A stretch of DNA of 64,000 nt. Origin: Saprospiraceae bacterium (GTDB lineage Bacteria > Bacteroidota > Bacteroidia > Chitinophagales > Saprospiraceae). The stretch's first letter is position 1, and each line of letters opens with the position of its first letter. Where the stretch lies: assembly GCA_016715245.1 (NCBI GenBank), contig JADKAS010000006.1, positions 124,001-188,000 on the forward strand. The letters run 5' to 3'. The notes beneath the pieces were generated by a model, which was given only the letters and a program-made list of their open reading frames with translations, had not been told where the DNA came from and did no database searches. Made by a program: the position numbers and the translations under genes. This document shows, in pieces, positions 9,351 to 18,250 of this stretch.

Positions 9351-10781
9351 TTATTTGGTTAATACCTTGCCTTTTAAAGTTGCTGCATTGGCTTCATGTA
9401 TGTCAACATAAACGTAATCCCCCGGTTTCAATCCCGGCAATTTAGGAAAAACCACCATTTTATTCTGGCTATTTCTACCCTTAAAATACTGATCAGATTT
9501 TTTACTGTCACCTTCAATCAACACTTCAAAAGTTTTACCTACATCTTTCAGATTGTGTTTGAGTGAAATATTTCTTTGTAGCTCAACTATTTCATTCAGT
9601 CTTCTCTTTTTTATTTCCTCAGGGATATCATCTTTAAATTTTCTTGCAGCCAGTGTACCAGGTCTCTCACTGTAAAAAAACATATATGACATACTATAAT
9701 TAGCCCAAGACATCATTTCAAGTGTTTCTCTGTGCTCATCTTCTGTTTCTGAACAAAATCCTGTGATTATATCAGATGAAATGGCACAATCCGGAATAAT
9801 GCGATATATAGCTTCTACCCTTTCTTTATACCAATGGCTATCATATGTTCTGTTCATCAATTCCAAAATCCGGGAGTTGCCAGACTGGACCGGCAGATGG
9901 ATATATTTACAGATATTTGAATAATTTTTTATAGTTAACAAAACCTCATCTGTAATATCTTTAGGATGAGAAGTGGTAAACCGCACTCTGAGAGCAGGGT
10001 TTATTTTTGCCACTTTTTCCAACAATGAAGCAAAATTAATTTTTTCATTTCCGTCAGGGTTTTCCCATTTGTACGAATCAACATTTTGTCCTAAAAGTGT
10101 AATATCTCTGTAACCTCTTGAAAACAAATCCTCGGCTTCAGAAAGTATCGAGTAAACGTCTCTGCTGCGTTCTCTTCCTCTGGTAAATGGAACCACACAA
10201 AATGAACACATATTGTCACAACCCCGCATGATGGAAATAAATGCTACTACGCCATTTGATTCAAGCCGCAAGGGAGCTATGTCAGCATAAGTTTCTTCCC
10301 TTGACAATAAAACATTTATACTCTGCTGGCCGTCTCCGGCATTTTGCAACAGCTTGGGAAGATCCCTGTAAGCATCGGGGCCCACAACAATGTCGACAAG
10401 TTTTTCTTCTTCCAGAAGTTTACTTTTCATCCTTTCTGCCATACAACCCAATACACCTATCATAACACCAGGATTGTCTTTTTTAAACTTGTTAAAAACA
10501 GTCAATCTCTGTCTAACTGTGTCTTCAGCTTTTTCTCTGATGGAACAGGTATTTACCAGGATTAATTGGGCGAGTTCCATTTCTCTTGTTGGACTGTACC
10601 CCTCTTCTGCCAAAATAGATGCAACAATTTCAGAATCACTAAAATTCATCTGGCAACCATAAGATTCGATATAAAACTTTTTTGATTGAGGCAGGTCGCT
10701 TTGATAAAATAATACTTCTCCCTGTTTATCGGTAAGTATTTCATTTTTTACACCGGACAATGTAATATTATCGTCGTACAT
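9351..10781 (-). CDS. miaB: tRNA-2-methylthio-N6-dimethylallyladenosine synthase MiaB
   Basis: A radical-SAM methylthiotransferase that adds the 2-methylthio group to i6A37 of tRNAs reading UNN codons. The order is canonical: N-terminal UPF0004 domain with Cys ligands (SYGCQMNFSDSE, VNTCSIREKAE, GCMAERMK), the radical-SAM CxxxCxxC motif (CDNMCSFC), and a C-terminal TRAM domain (FEVLIEGDSKKSDQYFKGR... to the end). The frame extends to 10850, but the ATG at 10781 is preferred: a TATCTTTG -7 element at 10803-10810 with an upstream TTTG would place the transcript start near 10796. At 476 aa the length fits the family. It heads a two-gene unit with the sigma-54 activator. Confidence 0.95.
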   Translation of the reverse strand: MYDDNITLSGVKNEILTDKQGEVLFYQSDLPQSKKFYIESYGCQMNFSDSEIVASILAEEGYSPTREMELAQLILVNTCSIREKAEDTVRQRLTVFNKFKKDNPGVMIGVLGCMAERMKSKLLEEEKLVDIVVGPDAYRDLPKLLQNAGDGQQSINVLLSREETYADIAPLRLESNGVVAFISIMRGCDNMCSFCVVPFTRGRERSRDVYSILSEAEDLFSRGYRDITLLGQNVDSYKWENPDGNEKINFASLLEKVAKINPALRVRFTTSHPKDITDEVLLTIKNYSNICKYIHLPVQSGNSRILELMNRTYDSHWYKERVEAIYRIIPDCAISSDIITGFCSETEDEHRETLEMMSWANYSMSYMFFYSERPGTLAARKFKDDIPEEIKKRRLNEIVELQRNISLKHNLKDVGKTFEVLIEGDSKKSDQYFKGRNSQNKMVVFPKLPGLKPGDYVYVDIHEANAATLKGKVLTK

Positions 10782-10802
10782 TAAAGTTATTGTTTTGGGG
10801 TG

Positions 10803-10836
10803 CAAAGATACTCCAAATATTTGTAAAAATGACAAA
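10803..10836 (-). promoter_or_regulatory. Bacteroidota-type promoter of miaB
   Basis: -7 element TATCTTTG at 10803-10810 and TTTG (-33) at 10833-10836, separated by 22 bases, on the minus strand. It decides the miaB start in favour of the ATG at 10781. Confidence 0.55.
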
Positions 10837-10864
10837 ATGTCAGACAACAAATTTTATTTACTTC

Positions 10865-11491
10865 TTAAAAAGGAAGTCCTTGAATCACCTCCTGAATAAA
10901 AATTCCGAATACGGAAGGTTGTATGGCCACCAAAATAATCATCCCTGTTACAGCACCAAAAAAATGAGCGTCATGGTCGACGAGGTCGTGACTATTTTTA
11001 CTGGCCCATGAGGAATACCACAAGTATAGACCACCAAACAAAATTGCAGGAACCGGTATGATGGCAAACAGACCCAACATGGCCCATGGATTGAGCATTA
11101 TATACATAAACAAAATACCTGCAACAGCACCGGATGCTCCAATACTTGCAAAATATGGGTTGGTTTTATGTTTCAGGAAAGTTGGGATGTCTGCCGCGAC
11201 AATAATAAACAGGTAAATGACAATAAACATAACTCTGCCAATCATCAAATTATCAAACTGAGAAACAACAAAACTTTCTACGTATTTCCCGAATTCATAC
11301 AACACAAACATATTTAAAAACAAATGAAGATAGTCTCCATGTAAAAACCCGGAGGTCAACATTCTGTAATATTCTTTATGTCTGTATTCTGAAACAGGAT
11401 GATGTTTAAGTTTATTAAAAAAGTCCTGATTATTAAAAGCAGCAAGAGAAACCAGGCAAGTAAATATGATAATTAATAAGGTAATACTCAT
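10865..11491 (-). CDS. Rhomboid family intramembrane serine protease
   Basis: A 208-aa polytopic membrane protein. The rhomboid signature is complete: the loop-1 region with HGDYLHLFLNM (His51, Asn60), the catalytic serine in GASGAVAG (Ser120) and the catalytic histidine in DHDAHFFGAVTG (His176). It cleaves transmembrane substrates within the inner membrane; the substrate is unknown. It starts 3 bp before the stop codon region of rlmH and is likely in one transcript with it (rlmH, then rhomboid). It ends 14 bp before the miaB promoter region. Confidence 0.93.
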   Translation of the reverse strand: MSITLLIIIFTCLVSLAAFNNQDFFNKLKHHPVSEYRHKEYYRMLTSGFLHGDYLHLFLNMFVLYEFGKYVESFVVSQFDNLMIGRVMFIVIYLFIIVAADIPTFLKHKTNPYFASIGASGAVAGILFMYIMLNPWAMLGLFAIIPVPAILFGGLYLWYSSWASKNSHDLVDHDAHFFGAVTGMIILVAIQPSVFGIFIQEVIQGLPF

Positions 11492-11494
11492 AAT

Positions 11495-11962
11495 TTAAGG
11501 ATTGTGATATTTTTCGTTTTTAATGATGGTAAAAGCCCTGTAAAGTTGTTCAGTAAAAAAAAGTCGAATCATCTGGTGTGAAAAGGTCATTTTAGAAAAA
11601 GAAATTAATTTTTTGGCTCTGGCCTTAACATCTTGATGTATACCAAAGGCACCTCCTACTAAAAAAACTAAATTTTTAACACTCGTATTTCCGCAGGACT
11701 CAATAAAATCAGAAAAATTTATGCTACTCAATTCTTCACCTTTTTCATCTAGTACTACCAAAAAATCGTCTTCCTTTATTTTTTCCAAAATATGAACAGC
11801 TTCCTTTTTTAGCAGATCCGCACTGCCGGAAAATTTTTTAATATCTTTTAATTCAATAATTTCAAACCGGCAATAATTTTTCAATCTCTTGATATATAAT
11901 TCTATTCCTGACTCCAGATATTTTTCATTCGTCTTACCGATGTACATCAAAGTGATTTTCAT
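11495..11962 (-). CDS. rlmH: 23S rRNA (pseudouridine1915-N3)-methyltransferase RlmH
   Basis: A 155-aa SPOUT-class methyltransferase that methylates pseudouridine 1915 in helix 69 of 23S rRNA. Seen directly: VFLVGGAFGIHQDV (the SAM-binding knot region), KMTFSHQMIRLFFTEQLYRA, and the family-typical C-terminal end KNEKYHNP. Length is exactly in the family range. A TACTTTTG element at 12011-12018 lies 48 bases upstream. The rhomboid gene follows 3 bp after its stop. Confidence 0.96.
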   Translation of the reverse strand: MKITLMYIGKTNEKYLESGIELYIKRLKNYCRFEIIELKDIKKFSGSADLLKKEAVHILEKIKEDDFLVVLDEKGEELSSINFSDFIESCGNTSVKNLVFLVGGAFGIHQDVKARAKKLISFSKMTFSHQMIRLFFTEQLYRAFTIIKNEKYHNP

Positions 11963-12010
11963 ACAGTTGTTTTTAAACCGTCATCCATAAATACAAGATA
12001 AATAAAACAG

Positions 12011-12018
12011 CAAAAGTA
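12011..12018 (-). promoter_or_regulatory. Putative -7 element TACTTTTG for rlmH
   Basis: Minus-strand TACTTTTG fits TAnnTTTG, in the gap between the unknown secreted gene and rlmH. Motif match only. Confidence 0.4.
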
Positions 12019-12029
12019 TATAATCCGGA

Positions 12030-12668
12030 CTAATACCCGTCAAAACTTTCGGATATTTTATTGAATGTCATCCGATTTATACCATCATTATGAAAATAAC
12101 GAAGTATACCATTTTGAAAAACGTAAAAATGTCCTTTTTCTGAATAAAATGAATCATCATTTTCCCCAAATACATACGAAACCCAGGTTCTTGAATCCTT
12201 TAATCTCACTTTTATACCCTCTCTGGTAGAAATAACAATTAAATAGGTATCACTTTCGTCTTCGTACCACAGACCTTCAATGTTAAAATGGTTACAGGTT
12301 TCCAGAGGTGCTTTCAATTCTGAAACATATGTCCCGGTGGAATTAATACTGATATCTTCCTGTGTAAAAACCAATCCTTTTCTTGAATTCCTTTTAACAT
12401 ACACAAGTTCAGATTTATTTTTTAGTTCAATTCTATTACCTTCAAAATCAACAAAATATCCCTTTTTGACTCTTCCGAAAAATCTTTTTTTATCAGAAAA
12501 CCAACCTTTTACCAAAAGGCCTTGTTCTACTCTTTCAATAGAAAGAACTTTCCCGGTTGGTTTGTGAAAATATAATTTTTCAATATTCTGTTTTTGTAGA
12601 ATCTCCTCATTTGACCTAACAAAAATGGGAATAATTAAAGAAAAAAGAAGGATTAATATCTGTCTCAT
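12030..12668 (-). CDS. Secreted protein of unknown function
   Basis: 212 aa with an N-terminal signal peptide (MRQILILLFSLIIPIFVRS). The mature part is beta-rich and basic/aromatic (RFFGRVKKGYFVDFEGNR; HFYVFQNGILRYFHNDG) with no motif I recognise. It ends 67 bp before rlmH in the same direction and is divergent from nth across a 99-bp gap. Probably periplasmic or outer-membrane-associated; no function is proposed. Confidence 0.65.
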   Translation of the reverse strand: MRQILILLFSLIIPIFVRSNEEILQKQNIEKLYFHKPTGKVLSIERVEQGLLVKGWFSDKKRFFGRVKKGYFVDFEGNRIELKNKSELVYVKRNSRKGLVFTQEDISINSTGTYVSELKAPLETCNHFNIEGLWYEDESDTYLIVISTREGIKVRLKDSRTWVSYVFGENDDSFYSEKGHFYVFQNGILRYFHNDGINRMTFNKISESFDGY

Positions 12669-12767
12669 ACGCTAAAATTTTTATTGAATAGTAATAATAC
12701 AATAACGATTATAACCACCAATACAGACCTAATATTTTGTTAAACATCTAATAAATATTTTCTAAAA

Positions 12768-13403
12768 ATGCCAACAATAAAACTTGAGAATAAAGCAAAA
12801 TATATAATTGAAACCCTTGAACAACTTTATCCTGAAGTACCTGTACCCCTTCAACATAAAGATCCGTATACATTACTTATAGCTGTTTTATTGTCAGCAC
12901 AATGTACGGATGAGCGCGTCAACAGAATAACTCCATTACTTTTTGCGGAGGCAGATAACCCATATAAAATGAAAGAATTGCCGGTTCAAAAAATAGAAGA
13001 AATCATTAAACCATGCGGTTTATCCCCAACAAAATCAAAGGCAATAAGTCAACTTTCCAATATTCTTATTGAAAAACATAATGGAGAAGTGCCTAAATCA
13101 TTTGAGGCTCTTGAAAAACTTCCGGGAGTAGGCCACAAAACTGCTTCGGTAGTTATGTCGCAGGCTTTTGGAATACCGGCTTTTCCTGTCGACACACACA
13201 TTCATCGTTTAGCACAAAGGTGGGGATTATCTAATGGTAAAAACGTAGATAAGACCGAAAAAGATCTTAAATTAATTTTTCGCGAAAGTCTTTGGAATAA
13301 ACTACATCTGCAAATCATTTTTTATGGCAGAGAATATTGCCCGGCAAGAGGACACGATGTTAATAAATGTATTATTTGCCAACATGTAAACACTACCGTT
13401 TAA
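12768..13403 (+). CDS. nth: Endonuclease III (DNA glycosylase/AP lyase)
   Basis: A 211-aa base-excision repair enzyme that removes oxidised pyrimidines and cleaves AP sites. Visible: LLSAQCTDERVN near the N-terminus (with the catalytic Lys in the helix-hairpin-helix LPGVGHKTASVV) and the catalytic Asp in FPVDTHIHRLAQRWGL. The C-terminal iron-sulfur region has only three cysteines (C-x9-C-x2-C) before the protein ends, whereas the canonical pattern is C-x6-C-x2-C-x5-C. The fourth ligand is therefore absent and the 4Fe-4S cluster may be lost or atypical. It is divergent from the unknown secreted gene and ends 3 bp before the converging M36 peptidase. Confidence 0.94.
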   Translation: MPTIKLENKAKYIIETLEQLYPEVPVPLQHKDPYTLLIAVLLSAQCTDERVNRITPLLFAEADNPYKMKELPVQKIEEIIKPCGLSPTKSKAISQLSNILIEKHNGEVPKSFEALEKLPGVGHKTASVVMSQAFGIPAFPVDTHIHRLAQRWGLSNGKNVDKTEKDLKLIFRESLWNKLHLQIIFYGREYCPARGHDVNKCIICQHVNTTV

Positions 13404-13406
13404 CTT

Positions 13407-16109
13407 TTATGGCCCTTCAATAATAAACGAACCTTCAAAAATCAGGTTTCCTTCATTTAAAATTGTACTTCCCGTGCTGTTGTTCAAAAGGTCATCGTTA
13501 ATGTACAAATTCTTTAAATTTAAATTTCCATTGTTGTAAATTGCACGGCCTTCCACACCTGTTCCCGCACCAAGATTTAAATTTTCCAATGTTACAGTTT
13601 CCATAATTTCAAATACCGGAAAATTACCTGAAGACAACAATGTCAATGTCCATGAAGCAGGATGTTGTATTATGACTTCTTTATCAACGGAGAGTGCTGA
13701 TGACAACAATATGGTATCGTTTTTTATAAAGTTTAAAAACCGGATGGTATCACCATTGGTTGCACATGACAATGCCTCTCTTAAAGAACCGTTTCCACTG
13801 TTGTTTTTATTGGACACAATTTTACAACAGTTGGGGGGCATATCAAAAGCCTGCGTTCCGTCTGTTTTACTGGACGTCAACCCTTGCAGTGCGGAAAATC
13901 CCAGTCCTCTTTTTGCAAACGCCTTCCAGATCAAACATTGATTCGCACCTCCGAACAAAACATTATCTGCAGCCAGAATCGCATTTCTGCCATCTACAAA
14001 ACCGGGGCTGCATGGTTGTAATTTCAAAGCTTCTGTAACCAAAGCCATAGCCATATTGTTACCTCCGGTACCGTTGTACAGATCGGGATCATAGCCATAT
14101 TCTCTTATAAGTGCCCATGTCATCTCCCAAAGCATAGCACACCACACCGAACCTACGCCATGTGGTGCCGCCAGGGATATGATGGAGTTATATGTATGAG
14201 GATTTATGGTCAAATCCGTGGAATATTTATACGTTCTGATGCCGTTTCCTGTCACAGGTTGATTTAACGCATAGGTTCCGATTCCTCTTGCTCTGGATTC
14301 AATATCACTTTCTTCCATCGTCAACATTAAACCAAACCAATCACTCCAACCTTCACCCATTTGTTCCTGATTATTTAGACAGCCGGAATTGCCGGCGCCA
14401 CCTGTGAGTCGGATAGATATACCATGCCCATATTCATGACAAATAATGCCATTATCATAATCTCCGTCAATGGGGTTTCCGATGGTCATGGTAAGGTTTA
14501 CACCTGAGGTCAGATAAATCTTAATGGCATCACAATCCACTTTTCGCATCATAATACTGGGTATGGTCACAGAACTTCCATTTGCTCCCGGAGGCATGAT
14601 AGTTGGATTTCCGGTAACATTATTGCAAACGATAACAGCAATAGCTCCTGCATTTTGTGCATTCAGACATTTAGTACCGAGTTCGCAGGTTCCCCTGTCA
14701 ACCATAGCAATGTTGCCAGAAATCTGACTACCGTTCACCAAAGTATTGCAACCCAGTGAAGGTTGTGAGGAACCGTCATTTACTAAAACAACATTGCCAT
14801 TTGTAGTAAATGTGGCAGCTCCAAAATTGCCTTTTTCAAAAACATAATTACCTGCCACCTGGGATAGTGAATGGACCGTCAGAGACTTGGTTCCATTCCA
14901 TAAAAACATTTGCATTCTGGGAGCAGTCCCGTCCACCGGAGTGTTGAAATTAGCATTATTTACCCCTGATCCATCCATGGCATCTGCCTGCACGTGATCA
15001 TTACCAAGTCCTTGACTGGAGTAATTGGTGGTTTGGAAATTTCCAGCCGATTCATTAAATCCATATTGATAAAATATATCATGAATAATATTATTCCAAT
15101 AAAAGAGATTGGTAATGGCTGTATTTTGGTTTTGGTGGGGATGGACACCGGCAAGTAAAGGAAAATTAAAAATCAAGTTTGAGCCTCCTTCTGCCATTTG
15201 ACCCAGAGTAGCATTATTTCCATCTTTATCTTCCCTTGCTTCTACATTGTTTCCTTTTGTTGAAGTGTGTTCAGGGCCGGGAGTTCCGTTGGTATCATGC
15301 CAGTTGAAGGGAGACGCTGCGTCTTCAGCAGGATTGGATACATTGATCTGAGAACCATGATTAGGGGTTTCTACTTTTAAAGGAAAAACATTGTACTGAT
15401 ATACTTCTGTCATGAAAGTCTTCTGTAAAGGTAAAAAAGTCCTTTTACCACTGGCGGAATTTGTTTCCTCAGGCTTAAAATTACATTCCAAAACAGTGTT
15501 GACTCTATTTAATATTGCTCCTGAAACAGGGTCAATTTTAATAATTTCAGCTTTGTTTCCATCCAGAGATTCATAATATATCTCCCAAACTAATTGAACC
15601 TTTAAAGTTGAGTCTTGAAAGTACTTAAGCTTTCCTGTTACATCTTTATAAAAATGTTTATCTGCATTTAAAACCGTATAACGTTCTTCTTTTTCTGATG
15701 TAGAAATCAAAGTCCAATCAATCGGATCAGACCATCCAATTTGTAAAAAGACCGTATCCAATAAATTTTCAACTGAAATAATATTTGATGAAGCTAATAT
15801 TCTGCTTTGCAGGTTTTTAACAAATTGATCATGGATATTTATCAGGTTGTTGTTTTTATCAACATGAATACTCATAATACCATTGTCCACCAATAACCCA
15901 TTTTTCTTTTGTTGCAAATAAACATGAGAAGCACCGCTTATTGAACTTACATGACTATGGGTTATGACATATTCAGTAAAGTCATTTTTAAAATCCGATT
16001 GATTTATATATTCGGTAAAATAATTTTTCCATACCTTTTCATTGACCTGCCCGGTCAAAACCAAAGGCAATAAAAGTAAAAACAAATTACTTAAAAATCT
16101 TACCATCAT
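13407..16109 (-). CDS. Secreted M36 (fungalysin-type) metallopeptidase with PA domain and C-terminal beta-helix start
   Basis: A 900-aa exported zinc protease. Order: signal peptide (1-20, LFLLLLPLVLTGQ); FTP/PepSY-like propeptide (about 25-240); M36 catalytic domain with the zinc motif in GIICHEYGHGISIRL near residue 555; an inserted protease-associated (PA) domain (about 430-530, SLGCNTLVNG...GNIAMVDRGTCELG). The C-terminal 140 residues start with NKNNSGNGSLREALSC, a CSLREA-type opening of a parallel beta-helix. The protein ends in FEGSFIIEGP without the T9SS sorting domain usual for such secreted Bacteroidota proteases. Two ATGs (16109, 16106) both fit. TATATTTG lies at 16135-16142. It probably digests extracellular protein. 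Confidence 0.92.
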   Translation of the reverse strand: MMVRFLSNLFLLLLPLVLTGQVNEKVWKNYFTEYINQSDFKNDFTEYVITHSHVSSISGASHVYLQQKKNGLLVDNGIMSIHVDKNNNLINIHDQFVKNLQSRILASSNIISVENLLDTVFLQIGWSDPIDWTLISTSEKEERYTVLNADKHFYKDVTGKLKYFQDSTLKVQLVWEIYYESLDGNKAEIIKIDPVSGAILNRVNTVLECNFKPEETNSASGKRTFLPLQKTFMTEVYQYNVFPLKVETPNHGSQINVSNPAEDAASPFNWHDTNGTPGPEHTSTKGNNVEAREDKDGNNATLGQMAEGGSNLIFNFPLLAGVHPHQNQNTAITNLFYWNNIIHDIFYQYGFNESAGNFQTTNYSSQGLGNDHVQADAMDGSGVNNANFNTPVDGTAPRMQMFLWNGTKSLTVHSLSQVAGNYVFEKGNFGAATFTTNGNVVLVNDGSSQPSLGCNTLVNGSQISGNIAMVDRGTCELGTKCLNAQNAGAIAVIVCNNVTGNPTIMPPGANGSSVTIPSIMMRKVDCDAIKIYLTSGVNLTMTIGNPIDGDYDNGIICHEYGHGISIRLTGGAGNSGCLNNQEQMGEGWSDWFGLMLTMEESDIESRARGIGTYALNQPVTGNGIRTYKYSTDLTINPHTYNSIISLAAPHGVGSVWCAMLWEMTWALIREYGYDPDLYNGTGGNNMAMALVTEALKLQPCSPGFVDGRNAILAADNVLFGGANQCLIWKAFAKRGLGFSALQGLTSSKTDGTQAFDMPPNCCKIVSNKNNSGNGSLREALSCATNGDTIRFLNFIKNDTILLSSALSVDKEVIIQHPASWTLTLLSSGNFPVFEIMETVTLENLNLGAGTGVEGRAIYNNGNLNLKNLYINDDLLNNSTGSTILNEGNLIFEGSFIIEGP

Positions 16110-16134
16110 TCAAAAGGTTATTAGATTGAGGCGA

Positions 16135-16142
16135 CAAATATA
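16135..16142 (-). promoter_or_regulatory. Putative -7 element TATATTTG for the M36 peptidase
   Basis: Minus-strand TATATTTG, 25 bases before the ATG at 16109, fitting the TAnnTTTG consensus and typical spacing. Confidence 0.5.
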
Positions 16143-16171
16143 ATGATTACCAATAAATAAAAATTGCAATC

Positions 16172-16966
16172 CTAAGAAAAAACAGGTCTGACTTTAAAAT
16201 CTTCACTTTTTAATACATTAAGAATTCCTTTACTACCATAAAGATGTGCTGCACCCACCGCAAAAAAGGAAGAAAATTCTCCACATTTTTCGATAATACT
16301 TCTCACCATCTTTTCATTTCTGTCATACAACATTAATTTTTTTAAACCCCCGAGTTGTTTTTTAGACAATGTATAAATAGATTTAATATCTTTATTTTTG
16401 TAGGCGCTGCTCAATAATTTTAATTGTTTTGAATATACTGATATATTCTTACAAATTGTTCTTAAGGATTTAATCTGAATCTCCATCGGTATTTGTTGAA
16501 GAATTCCGATTTGATCCTCAAAAGTTTCAACGCCCCCCATGTTTTTTCCTGATTCCAATGCTTTTTGCCAAAGAAAATGATCCAAAGGAAGTCCATACCT
16601 ACTGTTTAACGCTTTTTCAGCAATGAGGGTCTGAATATAAAAAGGAATAAGATGGATAAAATGAGCAAGGTCAATTCCAAAAGATTTTAATAATATCTTT
16701 TTTATTCTAACATAATGGTTTCTTTTAAAAATTTGATCAAGAGTGGTACCATTTTTTAATAAAAAATAATTTCCAATTTCCGACAAACCGCGAGCATCGA
16801 GGTTCATTTCGGCGTAATAAAAATCGCATTTTTTTAAATAAATTATTGCCGTCTCCACATGGGTAAATGCGTCTTCATTATCCATATGCATGGTACCAAA
16901 TATATAGTGTGGCACGGTATTTCCCTTTTGTATTATTTCGAAAAGGACGGAAGGATGTTTAGCCAT
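16172..16966 (-). CDS. TraB/GumN family protein
   Basis: 264 aa with the TraB/GumN (TIKI-like) signature: YIFGTMHMDNEDAF near the N-terminus (the GTxH motif), the acidic YYAEMNLD segment, GGVETFEDQIGILQQIP in the centre and FFAVGAAHLYGSKGIL at the C-terminus. Family members have been proposed to be metalloproteases of the erythromycin-esterase/TIKI fold; the bacterial role is unclear. Many bacterial homologues are exported, but here no signal peptide is seen, so it is probably cytoplasmic. The start lies 1 bp beyond the stop of the upstream trans-sulfuration gene, so the two are co-transcribed. Confidence 0.9.
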   Translation of the reverse strand: MAKHPSVLFEIIQKGNTVPHYIFGTMHMDNEDAFTHVETAIIYLKKCDFYYAEMNLDARGLSEIGNYFLLKNGTTLDQIFKRNHYVRIKKILLKSFGIDLAHFIHLIPFYIQTLIAEKALNSRYGLPLDHFLWQKALESGKNMGGVETFEDQIGILQQIPMEIQIKSLRTICKNISVYSKQLKLLSSAYKNKDIKSIYTLSKKQLGGLKKLMLYDRNEKMVRSIIEKCGEFSSFFAVGAAHLYGSKGILNVLKSEDFKVRPVFS

Positions 16967-16967
16967 T

Positions 16968-18167
16968 TCAGATTTTTTCCAAAGCTTCCGAAAAATCTCT
17001 GATAATGTCCGAAATATTTTCTATACCCACAGAAACTCTAATAAGTCCCTCTGTAATGCCATTTTTTTCACATATTTCCGGATTAACATTCAAATGAGAA
17101 CTCGTTCTCGGATGCAAAACCAATGTGTTTACATCTCCCAGGGTTGGTGCATATGTTGCCAGTCTAAGTGCGTTCATCATTTTTTTTGCTGCTAAGAAAC
17201 CACCCTTCACTTCAAAGCTCAGCATACCACCAGACATTTTCATTTGTTTTTTTGCAATTTCATACCCCTTATGATTTGGCAAACCAACATAATTCACATT
17301 ATTGATTTTTGGATGACTATTTAAATAATCAGCTAAAGTTTTAGCATTCAAACTGTGTCTCTCCATTCTCAAACCCAATGTTTTCAAACCGTTATACACA
17401 AGCCAGGCATCAAATGGATTACATGTTGCTCCTATCAGTTTCAAAAATTTACCAATACTTGCCCTGTAGTTTTCTTTATGACCAACAATTACACCTGCAA
17501 TGGAATTTCCATGTCCGTTTAAATATTTTGTTGTACTGTGAATGATAAAATCAGCCCCTAAACCAAATGGTTGTTGAATCATGGGAGTACAAAAAGTATT
17601 GTCGACAATTGTCATCACATCATACTTTTTACAAAGGGTCACCACTTTTTCAATATCAATACAAGTACAAACAGGATTAGAAGGTGTCTCAATATACACT
17701 ACTTTAGGAATGGCATCCTTTTTTAATAATTGCTCCAATAATTCATGATTGTTCAGATCAATCTGGGAGGTTGTTATATTAAATTGACTAAATACTGTTT
17801 TGAATAATTCAGTGGTTCCTCCGTAGAGGTCTTCCTGGGTTATAATAACAGATCCGCTTTTCAAAATTGACTGCACCAACACCGAAATGGCAGACATTCC
17901 ACTCGACGTCATAAAAGCATATGCAGAAATTCCCAATCCGAAACCCTCAAGGTCAGCAATTTTTTTCGCTGTTGTATCAATAGTTGGATTTCCGTATCTA
18001 CCGTAAACATGCCCAGGATTTTTCCCTTTAAAGATTTCAGCAGCTTCATCCATGCCTTCCATTTCAAAAGAAGACGTAGCATAAATAGGTAAAATATGTG
18101 GTTTGGTTGAAACCTGATCGTCATATTCCACAACACAGTGTGTGTCAATTTTATATTTTCCCGGCAT
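16968..18167 (-). CDS. Trans-sulfuration family PLP-dependent enzyme (cystathionine gamma-synthase / methionine gamma-lyase type)
   Basis: A 399-aa Cys/Met-metabolism PLP enzyme. Seen: the VYGRYGNPT substrate-channel motif, TSSGMSAIS (cofactor phosphate), EDLYGGT, TIVDNTFCTP, and the PLP lysine in HSTTKYLNGHGNS at about residue 205. The C-terminus VSVGIENISDIIRD is family-typical. The sequence alone does not separate gamma-synthase, gamma-lyase and O-acetylhomoserine sulfhydrylase, so the substrate is left open. It is followed after 1 bp by the TraB/GumN gene. The divergent neighbour is rluD. Confidence 0.9.
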   Translation of the reverse strand: MPGKYKIDTHCVVEYDDQVSTKPHILPIYATSSFEMEGMDEAAEIFKGKNPGHVYGRYGNPTIDTTAKKIADLEGFGLGISAYAFMTSSGMSAISVLVQSILKSGSVIITQEDLYGGTTELFKTVFSQFNITTSQIDLNNHELLEQLLKKDAIPKVVYIETPSNPVCTCIDIEKVVTLCKKYDVMTIVDNTFCTPMIQQPFGLGADFIIHSTTKYLNGHGNSIAGVIVGHKENYRASIGKFLKLIGATCNPFDAWLVYNGLKTLGLRMERHSLNAKTLADYLNSHPKINNVNYVGLPNHKGYEIAKKQMKMSGGMLSFEVKGGFLAAKKMMNALRLATYAPTLGDVNTLVLHPRTSSHLNVNPEICEKNGITEGLIRVSVGIENISDIIRDFSEALEKI

Positions 18168-18179
18168 GTTAACAATTAA

Positions 18180-18187
18180 TATATTTG
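18180..18187 (+). promoter_or_regulatory. Putative -7 element TATATTTG for rluD
   Basis: Plus-strand TATATTTG in the divergent gap, 63 bases before the rluD ATG. Motif match only. Confidence 0.4.
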
Positions 18188-18250
18188 GATATAAACTTTA
18201 ATTGTTCTGAATTAGTTTATTTAAAGTAAACATTTGGTTTGACTAATAAT

